A stretch of DNA of 42,634 nt from Clostridia bacterium (GCA_017414585.1 JAFQLN010000194.1:1-42634); one strand, 5' to 3'. Positions 1-8,330 are shown, counted from the stretch's first letter. Notes: generated from the letters alone by a model not told the origin. Program-made: numbers and translations.

Positions 1-148
1 ACTTATAGGTTGCGAGATAATATGTGAATTCGTTTTCCGTAATCACGGAATCTTTGTAGCTGAGAACAGCATCGCCGGCACCGCAGGAGGAAAGAAACAG
101 AAGAACGGCGGCTGCGGCAGCGAGGAAACGGATGATGTTTGTTTTCAC
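1..148 (-). CDS. PrsA/SurA-type foldase lipoprotein, N-terminal fragment
   Basis: Only the first 49 codons are in the window; the gene runs off the left edge. It starts with GTG at 148; the frame upstream is closed by a stop, so no longer start exists. The product has a short basic N-terminus, an alanine/leucine-rich hydrophobic segment and a lipobox ending in LSSC (Cys22), so it should be exported and lipidated. After the Cys comes a segment of the form AVLSYKDSVITENEFTYYL, which resembles the start of the SurA_N/PrsA chaperone domain, where a strand is followed by 'ITE.EF.YYL'. PrsA-like peptidyl-prolyl isomerases often follow mfd in Clostridia, which supports the call. The catalytic domain is not visible, so a non-PPIase lipoprotein remains possible. 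No strong Shine-Dalgarno is seen. Confidence 0.6.
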   Translation of the reverse strand, partial: MKTNIIRFLAAAAAVLLFLSSCGAGDAVLSYKDSVITENEFTYYLATYK

Positions 149-200
149 TTGTAATATTCACTTTCGTTGAAGTTTTGGAAACGGTGCGGTTTCAAACTCT

Positions 201-229
201 ATTATACAGCATGAATTTGAACAAAGTAT
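201..229 (-). promoter_or_regulatory. Probable sigma-A promoter of the PrsA-like gene
   Basis: On the minus strand a perfect TATAAT (206..201) lies about 50 bases upstream of the GTG start at 148, just past the mfd stop codon. The -35 region at 17-bp spacing (TACTTT) is weak. The foldase gene can therefore be transcribed separately from mfd. Confidence 0.45.
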
Positions 230-230
230 A

Positions 231-3200
231 TCATTTTGCAGAAAAAGCGGCATATTTCTGCAGAATTTCGAGGAGAAATTCCGTATTGCGCATCGTTTTT
301 TTCGTTTTCATGGTGATGAACGGATTCTGTCCGAGCATGACCTTGACGCCGAGGGAAGGATAGGTACCGGCGAGCAGCTGAATGGCTTTGGCGTTCATGG
401 CAGTCGTGTACAGCCGGACCACACCGTCTTTTTCCTCGATTTTCGTGATGCCGTTCTGTCTGCCGAGCGCACGGATCCACGCAATGCGGCACAGATTCAC
501 AGCGGCGGCATTCGGTTCTCCGTAGCGGTCGCACAGCTCGTCGATGATGTCGTCGTAGTCCGTTTCGTTTTCGACCCGGGCAATGCGTTTGTACATATCC
601 ATGCGCTGGGGGGCGGATGCGATATAGGACTTGGTCAGAAAGGCATCGCAGCGGACATCCACAGCACATTCGGGAAGGGGCTTTTTGACCTCTTCGCCTT
701 TTTCCTCAATGACAGCTTCCTCGAGCAGCTTCATATAGAGATCGTACCCGACGGATTCAATGTGCCCGTGCTGCTGAGCACCGAGAAGATTGCCCGCCCC
801 ACGGATTTCAAGGTCACGCAGAGCAATGCGGAATCCGGCGCCGAATTCGGCATATTCACGGATGGCTGACAGACGCTTTTGCGCAACCTCCGTCAGCTGT
901 CGTCCTTTGCGGTAGGTGAAGTAAGCAAAGGCGCGGGTGCTCGAACGACCCACACGACCGCGGATCTGATGGAGCTGGGACAGCCCGTAGTTCTCCGCGT
1001 TTTCGATAATCAGCGTGTTTGCGTTCGGGATATCCACACCGGTTTCAATGATGGTGGTGCATACGAGAATGTCGATTTCTCCTTTGATGAGAGCATCCCA
1101 CACTTCTTCGATGGCTTCACGCTCCATTTTGCCGTGGGCAACAGCGATGCGTGCATCCGGAATGGCTTTTTCGATCCGGTCGGCGACACCGTAAATGCCT
1201 TCCACGCGGTTGTAGAGGTAGAACACCTGACCGCCGCGGCGAAGTTCCCGTCGAATGGCTTCGTTGATGAGCGCTTCGTCGAATTCCATCACATAGGTCT
1301 GTACCGGGGAGCGGAGTCCGGGCGCTTCTTCCAGCACGCTCATATCCACAATTCCGCCCATCGCCATGTTCAAAGTACGCGGGAGCGGCGTTGCGGTAAG
1401 CGTGAGAATGTCGGCGTTCACGGCAATCTGCTTGAGCTTTTCCTTCTGTGCGACACCGAAACGCTGTTCCTCGTCGATGATGATCAGCCCGAGATCGTGA
1501 AACTGTACATCCTTGGAAATCAGACGGTGCGTGCCGATGATGATGTCCGTGTCTCCGCGTGCAGCTTTGCGGATGGATGCCGCCTGTTCGCTGGGGGTGC
1601 GGAAGCGGGAAACCATGTCGATGTGTACGGGGAAGGAGCGCATCCGGCTGAGGAAGGTCTGGTAATGCTGGTACGCGAGAATGGTGGTCGGCACGAGGAC
1701 GGCTACCTGCTTGCCGCTCATGACAGCCTTGAATGCCGCACGGAGCGCAACTTCGGTTTTTCCATAGCCGACATCCCCGCAGAGCAGACGGTCCATGGGG
1801 TACGGCTGTTCCATATCGGCGCGGATATCGGAGATTGCCTGCAGCTGTCCCTCGGTTTCTTCATAGGCGAAGGAGTCGGCAAATTCGCGGCACATTTCGT
1901 CATCCGGATCAAAGCGGATGCCTTTGGTGCGCTTGCGGCGTGCGTAGAGTTCAATCAGCTCCTTTGCCATTTCCTTTGTGGATGCTTTCGCTTTCGATTT
2001 TGCACGGTTCCAGTCCGCACCGCCCATTTTCGACAGTTTCACACCGCCCGTGTCCGCACCTGCGCCGATATATTTGGAAACGCGGTCAAGCTGGTCAACG
2101 GGAAGGAAGAGCTTGTCGGAGCCGGAGTATTTGATGTGCACGTAGTCGCGGGAGCTGCCGTCAATGGTGAGCGTCTCCAGACCCATGTACTGCCCGATGC
2201 CGTATGCTTCGTGAACGACAAAGTCCCCCACATCAAGATCGGCGTAGGAGAGAATGGCTTCCGATGCGGTCTGTTTCTTTTTCGTTTTTTTGAAATAGCG
2301 TCCGTGGGAAGGGCGGGATGCTTCCCGTGAAAAGTCCATCAGGACAAATTTCTGTGATACAAGCTCATATCCGCCCGGAAATTCACCCGTCATCAGAAGA
2401 ACGGGACTGCCTTCCATATCGGGCAGGTCATCCGAATCGGCGGTCAGAACGGTACAGCCCTCGCCAAGCAGAAGTTCGCTCAGTGAACTGCGTTCCGTTT
2501 CGTTCGAACAGACGACAGCGCAGAGATAGCCTTCATTCCGGAAGCGGGTGAGATCCTCCCGGAACAGTGCCGTATTGCCCGCATAAGCAGGAACATGGCG
2601 TGTGCTGAAAAGAAAGACGCCTGCAGGAGCCGTGCCGCCGGGACTGCGGGCAAGGGCATCGACAAAGACGGTCGGACCGTCCTGACGCGCGGCGATTTCT
2701 TCAAAGCTGCGGAGCCAGATACCGTCCTTCTGCGGCGGGAGTTCATAGGACGCGATCATGTCGGAAATACTTTGCTCGGTGAGAGCGGCACCGGCATTGG
2801 CGCGTTCCTCGGAAGCAGCGGAATCGAGCAGAACAAACGTGCCGCGGGCATAGTCGAGCAGACAGGTTCCTTCCGGATAAAGCAGCGGCAGATATTTGTC
2901 GGCAAAGTTGATTTCCAGTCCGTTTTCAAGGGACGCAAGTTCACCTGTCAGTACTTCGGCGGCACGGCTATGCTTTTCGTCTGCGCCTTCCGTTCTGCCG
3001 AGTCTGCGGATATGCCGTTTGATGGCATCGGTCAGTTCTTCGCGCTTGTCTGCGGGCAGAAGAAGCTCGCGGACAGGAGAGAAGCTGAGTTCTTCGGGAG
3101 CTTCATCCGTGAAGCGCTGTGTCTCCGGGGAGAAATACCCCATGCGGTCCACTTCGTCGCCGAACAGTTCTATGCGGACCGGCTCTTTTGAGTCCGGAGG

Positions 3201-3782
3201 ATATACGTCTACAATGCCGCCGCGGATGGCAAACTGACCGGGAGCTTCAACCAGCTCAACACGTGCATATCCGGCTGCGGAGAGGGAAGCGGCAAGGGCA
3301 TCGGTATCCAGCGGTTCGTCAAAGGAGACACGGATGCACAGTTCACGCAGTTTCTCCGGTGCGATCGTGACCTGCAGAACAGCATCCGCGGTTGTGCAGA
3401 TGACATCCGGACAGTCGGAGAGAAAACCTGCCAGTCCCGCAAGTACGCAGAGACGTTCGCCTTCGGTTTCATGGGAAGAGGTAATGTTGGAAAAACAGTA
3501 TTCCCTTGCCGGAAAAGAAGCGGCTTTCACCCCGATGGAGAGGAGAAAATCGCGTTCTGCAGCGGCTTTTTTGTCCTCCGCGAACAGAAGAACGAGCGGG
3601 GAAGAGGCGCCGCGGTGATCTTCGGCGAGGGATGCCAGAAAAACGGGACGGGATGTATCGGTCAGACCGCTGACGATATACGGTTTGCGTCTGCCGAATA
3701 CGGGAGCGGACAGTGCGTCGGTGAGAGCGGCATAGTCGCGGTTCTGCCTGAAAAGGCTGCAAAGAAAACGGTAGTTCATCAT
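231..3782 (-). CDS. mfd: Transcription-repair coupling factor Mfd
   Basis: Full-length Mfd of 1183 residues, the usual size. It is an ATP-driven DNA translocase that displaces RNA polymerase stalled at lesions and recruits UvrA. In order: a UvrB-like N-terminal module; an RNA-polymerase-interacting domain beginning around residue 515 (DVGDFVVHEAYGIGQY); a RecG-like helicase core with Walker A GDVGYGKTE near 669-677 and DEEQ near 770; the RGRVGR helicase motif VI; and a C-terminal TRCF domain. The Shine-Dalgarno GGAGG lies 3 bases from the first ATG (3782) and 6 from the second (3779), so initiation at the second Met is equally or more likely. It lies 41 bases downstream of pth, the conserved pth-mfd order of Firmicutes, and is probably cotranscribed with it. 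Confidence 0.97.
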   Translation of the reverse strand: MMNYRFLCSLFRQNRDYAALTDALSAPVFGRRKPYIVSGLTDTSRPVFLASLAEDHRGASSPLVLLFAEDKKAAAERDFLLSIGVKAASFPAREYCFSNITSSHETEGERLCVLAGLAGFLSDCPDVICTTADAVLQVTIAPEKLRELCIRVSFDEPLDTDALAASLSAAGYARVELVEAPGQFAIRGGIVDVYPPDSKEPVRIELFGDEVDRMGYFSPETQRFTDEAPEELSFSPVRELLLPADKREELTDAIKRHIRRLGRTEGADEKHSRAAEVLTGELASLENGLEINFADKYLPLLYPEGTCLLDYARGTFVLLDSAASEERANAGAALTEQSISDMIASYELPPQKDGIWLRSFEEIAARQDGPTVFVDALARSPGGTAPAGVFLFSTRHVPAYAGNTALFREDLTRFRNEGYLCAVVCSNETERSSLSELLLGEGCTVLTADSDDLPDMEGSPVLLMTGEFPGGYELVSQKFVLMDFSREASRPSHGRYFKKTKKKQTASEAILSYADLDVGDFVVHEAYGIGQYMGLETLTIDGSSRDYVHIKYSGSDKLFLPVDQLDRVSKYIGAGADTGGVKLSKMGGADWNRAKSKAKASTKEMAKELIELYARRKRTKGIRFDPDDEMCREFADSFAYEETEGQLQAISDIRADMEQPYPMDRLLCGDVGYGKTEVALRAAFKAVMSGKQVAVLVPTTILAYQHYQTFLSRMRSFPVHIDMVSRFRTPSEQAASIRKAARGDTDIIIGTHRLISKDVQFHDLGLIIIDEEQRFGVAQKEKLKQIAVNADILTLTATPLPRTLNMAMGGIVDMSVLEEAPGLRSPVQTYVMEFDEALINEAIRRELRRGGQVFYLYNRVEGIYGVADRIEKAIPDARIAVAHGKMEREAIEEVWDALIKGEIDILVCTTIIETGVDIPNANTLIIENAENYGLSQLHQIRGRVGRSSTRAFAYFTYRKGRQLTEVAQKRLSAIREYAEFGAGFRIALRDLEIRGAGNLLGAQQHGHIESVGYDLYMKLLEEAVIEEKGEEVKKPLPECAVDVRCDAFLTKSYIASAPQRMDMYKRIARVENETDYDDIIDELCDRYGEPNAAAVNLCRIAWIRALGRQNGITKIEEKDGVVRLYTTAMNAKAIQLLAGTYPSLGVKVMLGQNPFITMKTKKTMRNTEFLLEILQKYAAFSAK

Positions 3783-3823
3783 TCACCTCCCGGGAATCAG
3801 AGCATAGGATGGATGTGCGGGCA

Positions 3824-4465
3824 TCAGAATTTTACGCCGTTGAACTTTCCCATCGCATCGTCGGTTTTTCCGTCGAGGAGCAAAAGAACGGCTTCGTATG
3901 TGCATTCAAAAATTTTGAACATCTTCTCGCGGTCCCCTTCCGGAATTTTTCCGAGAACCCAGTCCGCCATGGGATATTCGCGGTTCGGTTTTTCGCCGAC
4001 GCCGATGCGGATGCGCGGGAACTGATCGGTATTCATGATCGTGATGATGCTGCGCAAACCCTTCTGACCGCCGTCGGAACCGGATTTGCGGATGCGCATA
4101 CGTCCGGGTTCCTGTGCTACATCATCGGAGAGAACAATGATTTTCTCCGGCGGGATTTTGTAGAAATTTGCAGCCTCGAGCACAGCTTCACCGGATGCGT
4201 TCATAAACGTCTGCGGCTTCATGAGCAGGACACGGTGTCCGCCGAGGGTCGTCTGTGCGGTGAGGGATTTGAATTTCAGCTGCTTCAGTTCTCCGACGCC
4301 GCATTTCTGCGTCAGAACATCCATAGCGAGAAAACCTGCGTTGTGGCGGGTGTACAGATATTCCTTCCCCGGATTGCCGAGTCCGCAGACGATGAATTCG
4401 GGAACGCCTGCGTCATGCGGCTGGGAAGACTGGATTTTTTTAAAAAGTTCAAAGATATCAGGCAT
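3824..4465 (-). CDS. pth: Peptidyl-tRNA hydrolase
   Basis: Pth releases tRNA from peptidyl-tRNAs that drop off ribosomes. The product has 213 residues from the ATG at 4465, which has GGAGG five bases upstream. An open frame extends to 4555 but has no ribosome binding site and no family similarity. Family motifs are present: GLGNPG (Asn31), the catalytic His41 in RHNAGF, FMNASG (Asn89) and the SDDVA loop (Asp114). The segment normally reading GGHNGL, with the substrate-contacting His113/Asn114 of E. coli, reads GGQKGL here (Gln134, Lys135). About 20 N-terminal residues precede the usual start of the fold. It is the first gene of a probable pth-mfd unit with its own consensus promoter at 4646-4674 and a structured 174-base leader. 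Confidence 0.95.
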   Translation of the reverse strand: MPDIFELFKKIQSSQPHDAGVPEFIVCGLGNPGKEYLYTRHNAGFLAMDVLTQKCGVGELKQLKFKSLTAQTTLGGHRVLLMKPQTFMNASGEAVLEAANFYKIPPEKIIVLSDDVAQEPGRMRIRKSGSDGGQKGLRSIITIMNTDQFPRIRIGVGEKPNREYPMADWVLGKIPEGDREKMFKIFECTYEAVLLLLDGKTDDAMGKFNGVKF

Positions 4466-4572
4466 GATGGCCTCCGGTTTCGATAGTTCTGTAGTATCTA
4501 CATTGTGGTGACAGTAAGAGTTCAGCCGCAGAATCGGGTATGCTCCGGCATCCATACGTCATAGTGTTCGTG

Positions 4573-4619
4573 CGGGCTTTCCCGTAACGCGCAAAAAGCC
4601 CGTTTTTGAAACGAGCGGG
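4573..4619 (-). promoter_or_regulatory. Two mutually exclusive hairpins in the pth leader (candidate attenuator)
   Basis: On the minus strand, downstream of the pth promoter, a hairpin (4619..4598) is followed directly by TTTTT (4597..4593). It looks like an intrinsic terminator. A second, longer pairing joins CGGGCTTT (4602..4595) to AAAGCCCG (4580..4573) with 8 perfect base pairs. It reuses the terminator's right arm and U-tract, so the two folds cannot coexist. This is the geometry of a terminator/antiterminator switch. Alternatively the first hairpin simply terminates transcripts from the upstream hydrolase gene. Confidence 0.4.
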
Positions 4620-4645
4620 GATTTGCGGTATGGAACCGGGTTATT

Positions 4646-4674
4646 ATTATACCGCAGAACGCGGAATAAGTCAA
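4646..4674 (-). promoter_or_regulatory. Consensus sigma-A promoter for pth-mfd
   Basis: On the minus strand TTGACT (4674..4669), a 17-base spacer and TATAAT (4651..4646) form a near-perfect promoter. It starts 12 bases after the stop codon of the upstream metallo-hydrolase gene. The predicted start near 4639 gives pth a leader of about 174 bases. Confidence 0.8.
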
Positions 4675-4685
4675 GCGCAAACAGA

Positions 4686-5387
4686 TTACAGGAGATTGAT
4701 TTTTTCTCCCGCGTCCATTTTGAAAATTTTGTTTTTATAGTCCCGGGCGATGGGATCGAAGGTGAGATCCTCCACGATTTTTGACGAGCCGAAAAAGTGC
4801 ATGGGGATGGCGTTTTTGATACGGAAATGCTTCATGTAGTAGTCAAAGCCGAGGAAGGAGTAGATGCCCTGTCTGGTATCGAGCGGGAGGAATGCCGTGT
4901 CGATCATGAAATTTTTCAGCCCCTTGGTATATTCGCGGAAACGGCTGGTCATAGCAAAAACTTCGCTTTCACGCATGCCTTCCCACAGCCAGAGGTTGAG
5001 ATCCCCTGCGTGGAAGATGTTTCGTCCCATGCATCCCGCGAGATAGGCAACACCGAGATCCGTGGACGGCAGGGCTTTGATGCGGAAGCGGCTTTCCGGA
5101 CGGATATCCATGCCCGGCTCGGCGATGATGGGATCGGTCACGCCGCAGTCGCGCAGAATGGCGGGGGAGATATCGTGGGAAACCACGTAGCGGACATGGG
5201 GATGCTCATGGCAGATACTGAAAATATCCGGATTGAAATGATCTTCATGTCCGTGGCTGATGAAAACATATATTTTCTTTTTCATGGGCAGGCGGGGCAG
5301 AGTACCTTCGGAATAGTCGAAGATCAGCATATGCGTATCCGATTCGACGGTAAAGCCGCTGTGCCCGGTACAGTTGATTACAATCAT
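4686..5387 (-). CDS. Metallo-beta-lactamase-fold hydrolase
   Basis: A 233-residue MBL-fold protein with no signal peptide, so cytoplasmic. The metal-binding HxHxDH motif is clear as SHGHEDHF. Later ligands are probably the Asp in FHAGDLNLW and the His in IPMHFFGS near the C-terminus. The short, single-domain layout with 'GHSGFTVES' near the N-terminus resembles the UlaG/COG2220 branch of the superfamily; the substrate cannot be read from sequence. The start is the ATG at 5387 or the GTG at 5396. An in-frame ATG at 5450 overlaps the -10 box of the gene's own promoter, so it would not be on the transcript. The gene is monocistronic and divergent from the kinase gene at 5590. Confidence 0.8.
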   Translation of the reverse strand: MIVINCTGHSGFTVESDTHMLIFDYSEGTLPRLPMKKKIYVFISHGHEDHFNPDIFSICHEHPHVRYVVSHDISPAILRDCGVTDPIIAEPGMDIRPESRFRIKALPSTDLGVAYLAGCMGRNIFHAGDLNLWLWEGMRESEVFAMTSRFREYTKGLKNFMIDTAFLPLDTRQGIYSFLGFDYYMKHFRIKNAIPMHFFGSSKIVEDLTFDPIARDYKNKIFKMDAGEKINLL

Positions 5388-5440
5388 GGTCGTCACTTTC
5401 CCTGGCTGGATTGACAGAAGTACATAGTTCTTTCGGGAAT

Positions 5441-5469
5441 ATGTTAGCATGATCTGCGAGTTTTGTCAA
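5441..5469 (-). promoter_or_regulatory. Sigma-A promoter of the metallo-hydrolase gene
   Basis: On the minus strand TTGACA (5469..5464), a 17-base spacer and TAACAT (5446..5441). The predicted start near 5434 excludes the in-frame ATG at 5450 as the translation start. Confidence 0.75.
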
Positions 5470-5511
5470 TAGGCAGAAGAAAAGACAGCTGCGATGTTTA
5501 CATTTTATCTC

Positions 5512-5540
5512 TTTACAATTTTATGCTTTTGTGGTATCAT
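5512..5540 (+). promoter_or_regulatory. Sigma-A promoter of the NahK-like kinase gene
   Basis: TTTACA (5512-5517), a 17-base spacer and TATCAT (5535-5540). It sits about 50 bases upstream of the start at 5590. An upstream in-frame ATG at 5494 lies before this promoter and cannot be the start. Confidence 0.65.
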
Positions 5541-5589
5541 ATTACAGAATAAGAATAAAAAAATAAAGCCGAAAAGGAAATATACCGTT

Positions 5590-6675
5590 ATGAATATTCG
5601 TTTCTTTGATATTCTGAAGCACTTTGCCCTTGATATCGAACCGTCCATTTACGGTAACGGCCATATCAACGATACATACATTGTCCATTCCAAGCCCGAT
5701 TACATTCTGCAGAGAATCAACAAGAATGTTTTCAAGGATCCCCCGGCTGTTATGGACAACATCAAGGGTGTCACCGAATTCCTACGCGAAAAGATCATCG
5801 CACAGGGCGGCAACCCCGACCGCGAAACGCTGAATTTGATCAGCACCGTGGACGGCAAGCCCTATTACGAAGATGAAGACGGCAATTTCTACCGTGTTTA
5901 CAAGTTCATCGAAAACGCGCGTTCCTATGATCTGGTGGAATCTCCTGAACAGCTCTACCACGCTGCAAAGGCGTTCGGCAAGTTCCAGAATATGCTCGCC
6001 GACTATCCGGCTGATAAGCTGAACGAAACCATCGTAGACTTCCACAATACCCGCGTACGTTACGAACAGTTCAAGACCGCACTCGCAAACGATACCGCAG
6101 GCCGTGCGAAGGATGTCGCTGACGAAATCAAGTTCGTTCTCGACCGTGAAGCGGACGCAGGCATCGTTGTTGACGCGATTGCAGAAGGCAGAATCCCGCT
6201 CCGTGTTACGCACAACGATACCAAGCTCAACAATGTTCTTCTCGACGAAACCACCGGTGAAGGCGTCTGCGTGATTGACCTTGATACCGTTATGCCCGGT
6301 TCTCTGCTGTATGACTACGGCGATGCACTCCGTTTCGGCGGTTCCTCCGGTGCGGAAGATGAAAAGGATCTTGACAAGATCTACTTCAAGGTTGAAAACT
6401 TTGAAGCATTCACCAAGGGCTTCATGGAAGAACTCCCGTCCATGATCGAAGAAGAAAGAAAGCTCCTTCCGTTCTCCATCAAGCTCATGACGCTCGAATG
6501 CGGCTCCCGCTTCCTTGCCGACTACCTCAACGGCGACGTATACTTCAAGACCCACTATCCCGAACACAACCTCGACCGCTGCCGTACACAGTTCAAGCTC
6601 GTAGCGGATATCGAATCAAAGATGGATGAACTCAACGCCATCGTCGAAAACATCTATCAGAGACTCCAGAAATAA
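5590..6675 (+). CDS. NahK-like N-acetylhexosamine/sugar 1-kinase (APH fold)
   Basis: A 361-residue cytoplasmic kinase of the aminoglycoside-phosphotransferase (APH/choline kinase) fold. The catalytic loop THNDTKLNNVLLD contains the probable base Asp210, and the metal-binding segment reads VIDLDTVMPG. This wording, together with the N-terminal GNGHINDTYIV and the length, matches N-acetylhexosamine 1-kinase (NahK/LnpB), which phosphorylates GlcNAc or GalNAc at C1 in the lacto-N-biose/galacto-N-biose pathway. The usual neighbours (phosphorylase, UDP-hexose uridylyltransferase, epimerase) are absent, so the substrate is uncertain. The start is the ATG at 5590 with AAGGA upstream at a long spacing of about 11. 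Codon use is biased (AAG, GAA, CTC, CGT), suggesting good expression. A terminator follows at 6684. Confidence 0.75.
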   Translation: MNIRFFDILKHFALDIEPSIYGNGHINDTYIVHSKPDYILQRINKNVFKDPPAVMDNIKGVTEFLREKIIAQGGNPDRETLNLISTVDGKPYYEDEDGNFYRVYKFIENARSYDLVESPEQLYHAAKAFGKFQNMLADYPADKLNETIVDFHNTRVRYEQFKTALANDTAGRAKDVADEIKFVLDREADAGIVVDAIAEGRIPLRVTHNDTKLNNVLLDETTGEGVCVIDLDTVMPGSLLYDYGDALRFGGSSGAEDEKDLDKIYFKVENFEAFTKGFMEELPSMIEEERKLLPFSIKLMTLECGSRFLADYLNGDVYFKTHYPEHNLDRCRTQFKLVADIESKMDELNAIVENIYQRLQK

Positions 6676-6683
6676 TGTTTCCG

Positions 6684-6720
6684 AAAAGCTGACTTCCTGC
6701 GAAGCCGGCTTTTTGTTTTT
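6684..6720 (+). terminator. Intrinsic terminator after the NahK-like gene
   Basis: An 8-bp stem (AAAAGCTG with CGGCTTTT, one G-U pair) is followed by TTTTGTTTTT, 9 bases after the stop codon. Confidence 0.75.
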
Positions 6721-6784
6721 CGGTTTTGCGGAGAGGAAATTGTAAATATCCAATGAAGTTTCGTGAAAAAATCCCCGAATCCCC

Positions 6785-6812
6785 TTGCAGGAGAAAAAAT
6801 TCGTTGTATAAT
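6785..6812 (+). promoter_or_regulatory. Sigma-A promoter of the sortase operon
   Basis: TTGCAG (6785-6790), a 16-base spacer and TATAAT (6807-6812), about 70 bases before the sortase start. Confidence 0.65.
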
Positions 6813-6882
6813 ATATAATGATAGATTGTCTTTGTCCGGAATTCCCGCAGAAGAAAGACGGACAGCGAAAACTGAGGATAAA

Positions 6883-7968
6883 ATGAATTTTTTCGATAAA
6901 AGAAAACAACTGAAAAAGAAAAAAGCCGAAGAAGCATACCATGCCGAACTGCAGATGGAGCACGGCGAGACGGATGCGGATTTCAAAAGCGGGCTGTTCA
7001 TCAATTCGCTCGATCATCTGACAGAAGACGATATTGTCATGAACGAAACGGCAGAGAAAATGAGCCGGACATCGCCTCTGGAATGGATCCGCCGAGTTCT
7101 GTTCGTTTTTTTTGCGGGGATGTTTGTTGTCAGCTGTGTTCTGCTCGTTGACAACTTGATCGACAAGCAGAAAAGCGCCGCGATTTACGACCAGCTGCAG
7201 GGCGAGTTTTTCTCTTCCGGCTTTTCGTTTGACCCGTCCATGGCATTCAATCCGGAAGAAGGCGCAGTTTCCTATCTGACGGCGGATACAACCCTGATGG
7301 TTACACCGTGCATGACCGATATCATGAACGGCATCGAGATGGAACAGCCCATCAATGCGGTGGTACAGAAGGAATATAACGAGGAGCTTGTAAAAATGCG
7401 CGCGGGACTGGCATCTTTGCGGCAGATCAACGAGGACCTGTACGGCTGGATTTCCGTGGAAGGAACTACGATCAATTATCCCATCGTGCAGGGCGAGGAT
7501 AATGACTACTATCTCGATCATGCCTATACCGGCGACTATCTGCCCAACGGTTCCATCTTCGCCGACTACCGCAATCATACATCCATTACGAAGAATTACA
7601 ATACCGTTCTCTACGGTCATAATATCACCTCCGGCGCTATGTTCCATGACGTGACGAAGTTCTTCAAGGACGAGTATTTCGAGGGTGTGTATATCAATGT
7701 TTACACCGACGACGGTATTTTCATCTACGAACCGTTCTCCGTCTATGAAACCCGTTACGATTACAACTACTTCAAGACGGGCTTTACATCCGCGGAAAAC
7801 TTTATTGCTTTCGCGGAACAGATGCGCGACAATTCGTCCATGAAATCAAAAGCGGACATGACCTTTACGGAGCGCGACCGCATTCTGACGCTGTCCACCT
7901 GTACAAACGGTGCGTATTATGCCCGGTATGCGCTGCATGCCAAGCTCGTGAAGACCATCCTTGACTGA
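6883..7968 (+). CDS. srtB: Class B sortase
   Basis: A membrane-bound cysteine transpeptidase of 361 residues. A charged cytoplasmic N-terminus of about 70 residues, rich in Lys/Glu, precedes one membrane segment at about 71-93. The catalytic domain lies outside. Active-site residues are visible: His246 in LYGHNI, Cys340 in LSTCTN and Arg348 in ARYALHAKLV, which is the class B pattern. Sortases of this class attach substrates to peptidoglycan or assemble pili at NPxTN-like motifs; no such substrate is encoded nearby. The cytoplasmic tail is longer than in typical SrtB. The start ATG has GAGGA five to six bases upstream; a longer frame to 6763 would precede the promoter. First gene of a four-gene operon ending at 9955. 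Confidence 0.92.
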   Translation: MNFFDKRKQLKKKKAEEAYHAELQMEHGETDADFKSGLFINSLDHLTEDDIVMNETAEKMSRTSPLEWIRRVLFVFFAGMFVVSCVLLVDNLIDKQKSAAIYDQLQGEFFSSGFSFDPSMAFNPEEGAVSYLTADTTLMVTPCMTDIMNGIEMEQPINAVVQKEYNEELVKMRAGLASLRQINEDLYGWISVEGTTINYPIVQGEDNDYYLDHAYTGDYLPNGSIFADYRNHTSITKNYNTVLYGHNITSGAMFHDVTKFFKDEYFEGVYINVYTDDGIFIYEPFSVYETRYDYNYFKTGFTSAENFIAFAEQMRDNSSMKSKADMTFTERDRILTLSTCTNGAYYARYALHAKLVKTILD

Positions 7969-7985
7969 AAAGAGGAGACTGCATC

Positions 7986-8330
7986 ATGACAAAAAAGATT
8001 CTGCGGATTCTGTCCGCTCTGCTCGTCTGTCTGCTTCTCTGTTCGTGCGTAATTCTCAATGAAAAACGCATCATCGGAACATGGGAAGGGGAAGATACAC
8101 TTACCGAACTGGATGGAACACCGTTTGCAGGCGTGTCCCGGCTGGTTTTCTCTGAGGACGGAAGCGGACTTGCGTACGGACAGGAAGAAGAACTGTCCTT
8201 CACATATGCACTGACCGATGATACGCTGACCATTCGTCTGACGCCGGATTTCGGCTGGGGCATCACCTACCGGATTGAGGGTGATACGCTCACGATCCGC
8301 AAAGATGCCGTGTTTGCCAAAGTCCGCTGA
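7986..8330 (+). CDS. Small lipocalin-like lipoprotein
   Basis: A 114-residue exported lipoprotein. A basic start and hydrophobic segment end in the lipobox LLCSC (Cys21). The mature part begins with 'IIGTWEGE' and continues as alternating short strands (LVFSEDGSG, LSFTYALTDDTLTI, YRIEGDTLTI). This resembles the small lipocalin-like domains (DUF5640-type) common in Clostridia, where each strand pair ends in 'DTLTI'. No catalytic residues are evident; a ligand-binding or structural role is possible. It starts 17 bases after srtB with GAGGAG upstream, so it is cotranscribed with the sortase. It has no sorting signal. Confidence 0.7.
   Translation: MTKKILRILSALLVCLLLCSCVILNEKRIIGTWEGEDTLTELDGTPFAGVSRLVFSEDGSGLAYGQEEELSFTYALTDDTLTIRLTPDFGWGITYRIEGDTLTIRKDAVFAKVR

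Noticed and set aside
879..2330. A 483-codon open frame on the plus strand
   Set aside because: It lies entirely antisense to the conserved mfd gene, has no Shine-Dalgarno or family motifs, and is a by-product of mfd codon use.
4573..4607. The hairpin plus TTTTT read on the plus strand as a terminator
   Set aside because: No plus-strand gene ends nearby; both neighbours are on the minus strand, so the sequence is better explained as part of the pth leader.
4686..5387. The MBL-fold hydrolase as WalJ/YycJ
   Set aside because: It is 14 kb from the wal operon, shorter than WalJ, and its motifs fit the UlaG-like branch better.
5388..5450. ATG at 5450 as start of the metallo-hydrolase
   Set aside because: It overlaps the -10 box of the gene's own promoter, upstream of the expected transcription start.
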